Of a stretch of 64,000 nt of DNA, positions 59,335-64,000 are shown in pieces. The stretch's first letter is position 1, and each line of letters opens with the position of its first letter. The stretch is from Saccopteryx bilineata. Lineage: Eukaryota; Chordata; Mammalia; Chiroptera; Emballonuridae. The stretch spans positions 130,006,266 to 130,070,265 of the forward strand of contig NC_089491.1 of the NCBI RefSeq assembly GCF_036850765.1, written 5' to 3'. The notes below the pieces were generated by a model. It made no database searches and was not told the origin of the DNA. It saw only the letters and a list, made by a program, of their open reading frames with translations. The translations under genes and the position numbers were made by a program.

Positions 59335-60821
59335 CTGTTTTCTACATTTTTACGAAAGCCCAAGCCATTGGTCTTTCAGGGTGTCCCACGTTCTGAATTT
59401 ATCTGCTTGTTCCCTCACTATTAGATTAAATTAAACATTTTTGGAAAGAATACTACAAAGATAATATAGTATACTTTGTATCACATCCCATTTGCAGGCA
59501 TGCATAGGCAGTTCTACTACTATTGATGACACTAAATTGGTCATTTGGTAATTAAGTGACCACCAAATCTGTTCATGTAAAGATATATTTTGACTATTAT
59601 AATTAATATGTAATCTGTAAACTGATTCTTTAAGATCACATGAAAATTCTTTTCCCCAAGATTCCATTGATAATCTTTGTCTGAATTAATTATTGTATTA
59701 GTTGTTACAGCAACTAATACAATAATGAAATTCTAGAAATGAAATATATAGCAACTGAAATTAAAAAATTACTACATTAGAGTAATGGAACAATAGATAC
59801 AGATGGTAAATAATTAGTGAAGTAGAAGTTCAGCCAATTACTAGAAAATAACAAGACTAAAACACATACAGAAAAAATGAAGAATATGAGAGATCTATGG
59901 GACACTATACATGGTCTAATATGAATGTCAAAAATCACTGAAGAAAAAAATAATTCCACAGAAGCAATATGTGAATATATACTGTTTGACAATAATCCAA
60001 AACTAAAAAAAAGAAAAGAAAAAAAAGATTCTAAGCCAGGAAGTCAAGAAGTACTCCTATATCTCAAGGATTAATAAAATAATGAGTATACCTTGGCACA
60101 TTAGCATAAATTTTAATTGCTAAAGAACAAAAGTAAAGAAAATATTTAAATGTAGCCAAAAAATGACAGAGTCCCGTCAAATGACTCATAATAATACTAA
60201 CAGATGAATTACAAACAGAAGTAATGGATGCTATAAAAATAAAATAGAACAATTGCCAAGTATTGAAAAAAAAATAAGACTGCCAACCCAGAACTATGCA
60301 TATAACAAAAATATCCTCCAAAAATAAAGGTGGAAGAAATATGTTTTTACACACCTGTACACATAAGCTTGAGAGAATTTGTCAATAGCAGATCCACCTG
60401 AAAGCTATAACAAAAAATGTTATTTGGGCATAATAAACTGGTACCAGATGAAAACATGGGAAGAGAAGAATAAATATTGGGCTATGAGAAGAATAAGTTA
60501 TGTTACTAAACCCAAAGGAATGTTGATTTTATAAACTAATAATAATAATATTATGTGTTATCTAAAATGTATATTGAATTAAAAAAACATAAAATATGGG
60601 GAACATATAGAATTTATATGTTCTACTCTCTTTTGGACGTTTCACATATGGTAAAAATGTACTAATTTATATATAATTCAAAGTTGTATATTGAATCTCC
60701 TAAGAAACCACTAAATAATAATAAAGTGATTTTTAACTAAACATTAATAGAACTAAAAATGGAAAAACATTTTTTAAAATAATTAACAGAAATAAAAGAT
60801 GGGCATAGAGATTGTTACAGT
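59335..60821. other. AT-rich non-coding; contains a perfect hairpin
   Basis: No gene or classified repeat was seen. The hairpin at 59689-59726 is listed separately. Confidence 0.5.
59689..59726. repeat. Perfect 16-bp inverted repeat, 6-nt loop
   Basis: The arms are 59689-59704 (attattgtattagttg) and 59711-59726 (its exact reverse complement), with loop ttacag. No transposon ends or coding context are recognisable. Confidence 0.95.
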
Positions 60822-61180
60822 GTGGGAAGAGGTCATTAACAGCATATTTGGTTGACCCAGACAATGGACGGCTTCTCACCTCCTTCCTTGTCCATAAAAT
60901 GTATATTTTACCAATCCATTCTTAGAGTAGGAACCTTTTTTTAAGTTCAAAGCCTTGAGAAAACAATGCATTGTTGAGGCCACCTGCACTGTGTATGTGT
61001 CTGAACCCAGTGACAGTCTCTATAATAAACTTTTAAGGTTCTGTTGGGTTGGAGCGTGCAGAGATCTCTTCTCTTGTGTCTGCTGCCCAAGACAAGCTTC
61101 ATATCCATATTCTCTTGCTTGGAAAACCTGCCACCTAACTACCTGAAGTGTCCTACCTTTCTATTATCTCTTTTTGCCCT
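60822..61180 (+). repeat. Possible LTR remnant
   Basis: It has 'gtccataaaatgtatattttacc', then 'ctctataataaacttttaaggttc' (a polyadenylation-like signal) and 'gcagagatctcttctcttgtgtctgctgcc', a layout resembling an LTR R-U5. Ends and duplication could not be fixed. Confidence 0.35.
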
Positions 61181-62245
61181 TCATGCGCATGAAGGAGAGG
61201 GGTAGGGAGTGGGAGTAAAGACTCAGTTTCTCAAGGTTGTAAACCAAGATACCAATAAATATTTATTACTAATAATGTTTATTTATTTGGTCTTTTTTTT
61301 TTTTTTTTTTTTTGCTCAATTCTTCCACTCCCTTCATCCAGCCCTGACCCACAACAGCTATAAGGTCTATATTTTAAATGCTTGTCTTTTACCTGAAGTA
61401 CTACTACAGTCCAGAAATTATGAAAATTATAAAATTATGAGATTGACAGTATAAGGGAACATTCACATGCCAGGGTGGTTTCTTATATATATATATATAC
61501 ATACATTTTAATAGAATTTTCTTTCCTAGATAAACATTCAAGTTCCTAAAGGGTTTTTCTACTTACACTTCAATTTCTTTCTAGGGTAGTCTTTCATAAT
61601 TTAACCTAAAGTTAGAAGATTTGCCAATACTATTTATTCTTGATAAAATCTGGATACCAATTTTTCCCTACTGTCCTTTAAGGATGTTTAATGCTCTGCT
61701 CACCTCACATCCACAGACACCCCTTTCTCAGAAGTGGCAGATGCCCCCAAGTGAAGTGCTGCCCCAAGAGTCAGGATCTCCTCTCTGAGCTTCTCTCTAT
61801 TCCTGAATATTTGCCTCATAATTCTTCACTAACCTGTTAATTTCTTATGCCTTTAAGCAATTTTATTTTCATATTTTGTTCATATAATGTTCTAGATGGC
61901 CCGCATTTTTTTGCCTGCTATTTCCAGAGTCCTAAAAGTTACTCAATAAAAGTATAAATTGGCTATTCTGATTTATTAATTATGTACAACAAAGAACTGA
62001 TCAACAATCTTAATTACTCAGATTTTTTTAAAGAATATATTTCATGGTGACTTTTATTTGCCTATTTAAATATTATTTATTGAGGATTTATTATCCAATA
62101 ATGAAAAAACAAATTTTCTACTACATTTACTTTCTCATTCGTGTAATATAATAAGCAAACACATAAATAAGTATAACAAATTCAGATTATAATAAGTGGT
62201 TTGATGGGAATAAAGAGCAGGTTGTTCTCAAAAAGTACATGTTAA
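61181..62245. other. AT-rich non-coding
   Basis: It contains a T-run near 61290-61312 and a (TA)n near 61486-61498. No exon or classified repeat can be supported. Confidence 0.45.
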
Positions 62246-62246
62246 G

Positions 62247-62568
62247 CCTGACCGGGTGGTGGCACAGTGGATAGAACATCGAACTGGGATGCGGAGGAAC
62301 CAGGTTCAAGACCCCAAGTCGCCAGCTTGAGCGCGGGGCTCATCTGGTTTATGCAAAGTTCACCAGCTTGGACCCAAGGTCGCTGGCTCGAGCAAGGGGT
62401 TACTCAGTCTGATGAAGGCCCATGGTCAAGGCACATATGAGAAAGCAATCAATGAACGACTAAGGTGTCACAATGAAAAACTGGCTGATGCTTCTCGTCT
62501 CTCTCCATTCCTGTCTGTCTGTCCTTGTCTATCCCTCTCTCTGACTCTCCCTCTGTCTCTGAAAAAAT
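62247..62568 (+). mobile_element. Second-family SINE with 17-bp duplication
   Basis: It has the head 'gcctgaccgggtggtggcacagtggatagaacatcg', 'ctcgagcaaggggttactcagtctgatgaaggcc' and 'gagaaagcaatcaatgaacgac'. 'aaaaagtacatgttaag' occurs at 62230-62246 and 62569-62585. Confidence 0.95.
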
Positions 62569-62585
62569 AAAAAGTACATGTTAAG

Positions 62586-63349
62586 CTGAAATTTAAAAAT
62601 TAAGAAAGAACTGCCTTTGCAAAGTGTTGGGAAAAGTGTCCAAGCAAAGAAGCAGAGGGAGTAAATACACAAATGACTCAAGGAAGGAAAAAGCTTATTG
62701 CGTTAGCAGATCATGGCCAAGATATGTGAGCAGATTAGTATGAATTGAAGTTGGAGAGAAACACAACATCTGGATCACGTAGAACTCTGTGGCTTATAGT
62801 AAGAACAGCTCACCTTTGTCCTATAACTTTTTAAAAATAGAATGCAATATGAGTTATGGTGCTATATGATAGCTAAGTGAACTGTCATAATAATTCTCCC
62901 CATTGTACCCATAATGTTTCTAATACAAAAAATGCTTTCAAGACACTGAACTTGTAAGAGTTCCCTGGGCTGTCAAATCAGTAACTAGATTGTTTCTACT
63001 GACATTTCTACCTCTTAGAAATTAGTGAAGCAACTACTACTTATTCATGACCAAAAGGAAAAATAGGTTGGTAATATAAAAGTGACAAGAACCTTAGAGA
63101 TAGAAAACAATGTTACCTTAAGATTTTAAAATAACAACAGAAGAAAATTTGGCGCCCATTCAGACAACATTCTTAAAGTTTTTGAAGGGAACATTTATTA
63201 GTTTGTTTAAAAACATAGTGGAAATGGACTCAGGCCACAGGAACCTGAGAGGGAAACCACAAAATAGTCCTCAAAATTCTTACATGATTATGGAAAAGAG
63301 AGTGAGGAGAAAAAAATGGGGGGCAAAAACAATAAGACTGATATTTTCA
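62586..63349. other. Non-coding, no recognised element
   Basis: Only short chance ORFs are present and no exon signals that I can support. Confidence 0.5.
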
Positions 63350-63364
63350 TAAAGAAAGCTTTCT

Positions 63365-63628
63365 TTTTTTAATTAATTAATTTATTTTTTTATTTTATTT
63401 TATTTTATTTTTTTAGTGAGAGAAAAAGAAGCAGAGACAGACTCCTGCATATGCCCTAACCAGGATCCACCCAGCAAGCCCACCAGGAGGTGATGCTCTG
63501 CCCATCTGGGACCCCTGCTCCATTGCAATTGGAGCCATTTTTTAGCACCTGAGGCATAGGCCATGGACCTATCCTCAGCACCTGGGGCCATCTTGCTCTA
63601 ATCAAGCCATGGCTACAAGAGGGGAGGT

Positions 63629-63668
<40 letters not shown>

Positions 63669-63790
63669 AGTGAGAGGGGGAGGGTTGGAGAGCAGATGGG
63701 TGCTTCTCCTATGTGCCTTGACCAGGAATTGAACCCAGGATATGCACACACCAGGCCAATATTCTAGCACTGAGCCAACTCGCCAGGGCC
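63365..63790 (-). mobile_element. Long Rhin-1-like SINE, antisense, with 15-bp duplication
   Basis: It has a T/A-rich tail (tttta)n, the body, an internal (AG)n at about 63633-63660 and the reversed head '...cactgagccaactcgccagggcc'. 'taaagaaagctttct' flanks it at 63350-63364 and 63791-63805. Confidence 0.95.
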
Positions 63791-64000
63791 TAAAGAAAGC
63801 TTTCTGATACACTCAATTTAAAAAGCATAAGTATTGACAGTGATAAAATACTAGCACTTAAGAAGATTTTCAGGAAGTTTTGTTCGCAGTGCATTCAAAA
63901 TTGCAAAAACATTAAAGATAAGTAAAACTTTTTTCTAATCTCTTTTTGGAAAGGGCAGCTTTAGGAAATATTGAAGAAAATAAAACAACTATATTTTGCA

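Overview
This is mammalian nuclear DNA, most likely from a bat. It is AT-rich and intron-like, and it holds vertebrate exons with GT/AG splice sites, MIR and L2 relics, and about 25 tRNA-derived SINEs. The SINE heads have the form GCCCTGGCCGGTTGGCTCAG...GGTTCGATTCCCGGCCAGGGC with a long body of about 380 bp. I associate this type with horseshoe and leaf-nosed bats (Rhin-1-like). That name, and the bat assignment, rest on memory and not on a database search. A recently active L1 also fits.

Layout. (1) 1-18.5 kb carries four minus-strand exons that I recognise as CAPS2 (calcyphosine 2), in the order 18494-18317, 15754-15633, 3582-3512, 1833-1714. Their exon phases join correctly, although the 5'-most one carries a frame break in an A7 run. 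A full-length 7.9-kb L1 (7639-15537, plus strand, antisense to CAPS2) fills most of one intron. It has a 10-bp target-site duplication and only one premature stop in each ORF. (2) 18.8-27.6 kb is an older, decayed L1. Nested in it are a complete processed pseudogene of RRAGC (23445-26116), an antisense SINE, and a 63-bp L1 3'-end splinter. (3) 27.6-43.4 kb is intron-like sequence dominated by SINEs, L2, MIR and L1 tails. (4) 43.4-45.65 kb is a strong CpG island on which sits, on the minus strand, the first coding exon of a Shaw-type potassium channel, KCNC2/Kv3.2 (219 codons, donor and acceptor present). (5) 45.65-64 kb has no recognised gene. It contains a 1285-bp solo LTR of class-II type (47402-48686, 6-bp duplication, internal 39-bp tandem repeats), an MLT1-type LTR, and more SINEs.

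How the parts relate. The only host genes are CAPS2 (part) and KCNC2 (5' end), both on the minus strand. As I remember the human map, both genes are also on one strand, but CAPS2 lies upstream of KCNC2. Here the KCNC2 exon lies upstream of the CAPS2 exons. Together with substitutions at normally invariant T1-domain positions, this suggests a rearranged or duplicated KCNC2 5' end, or a chimeric assembly. That is the most interesting gene-level observation. I found no operon-like, CRISPR-like or otherwise novel multi-gene system. Most of the remaining content is nested retroelement history.
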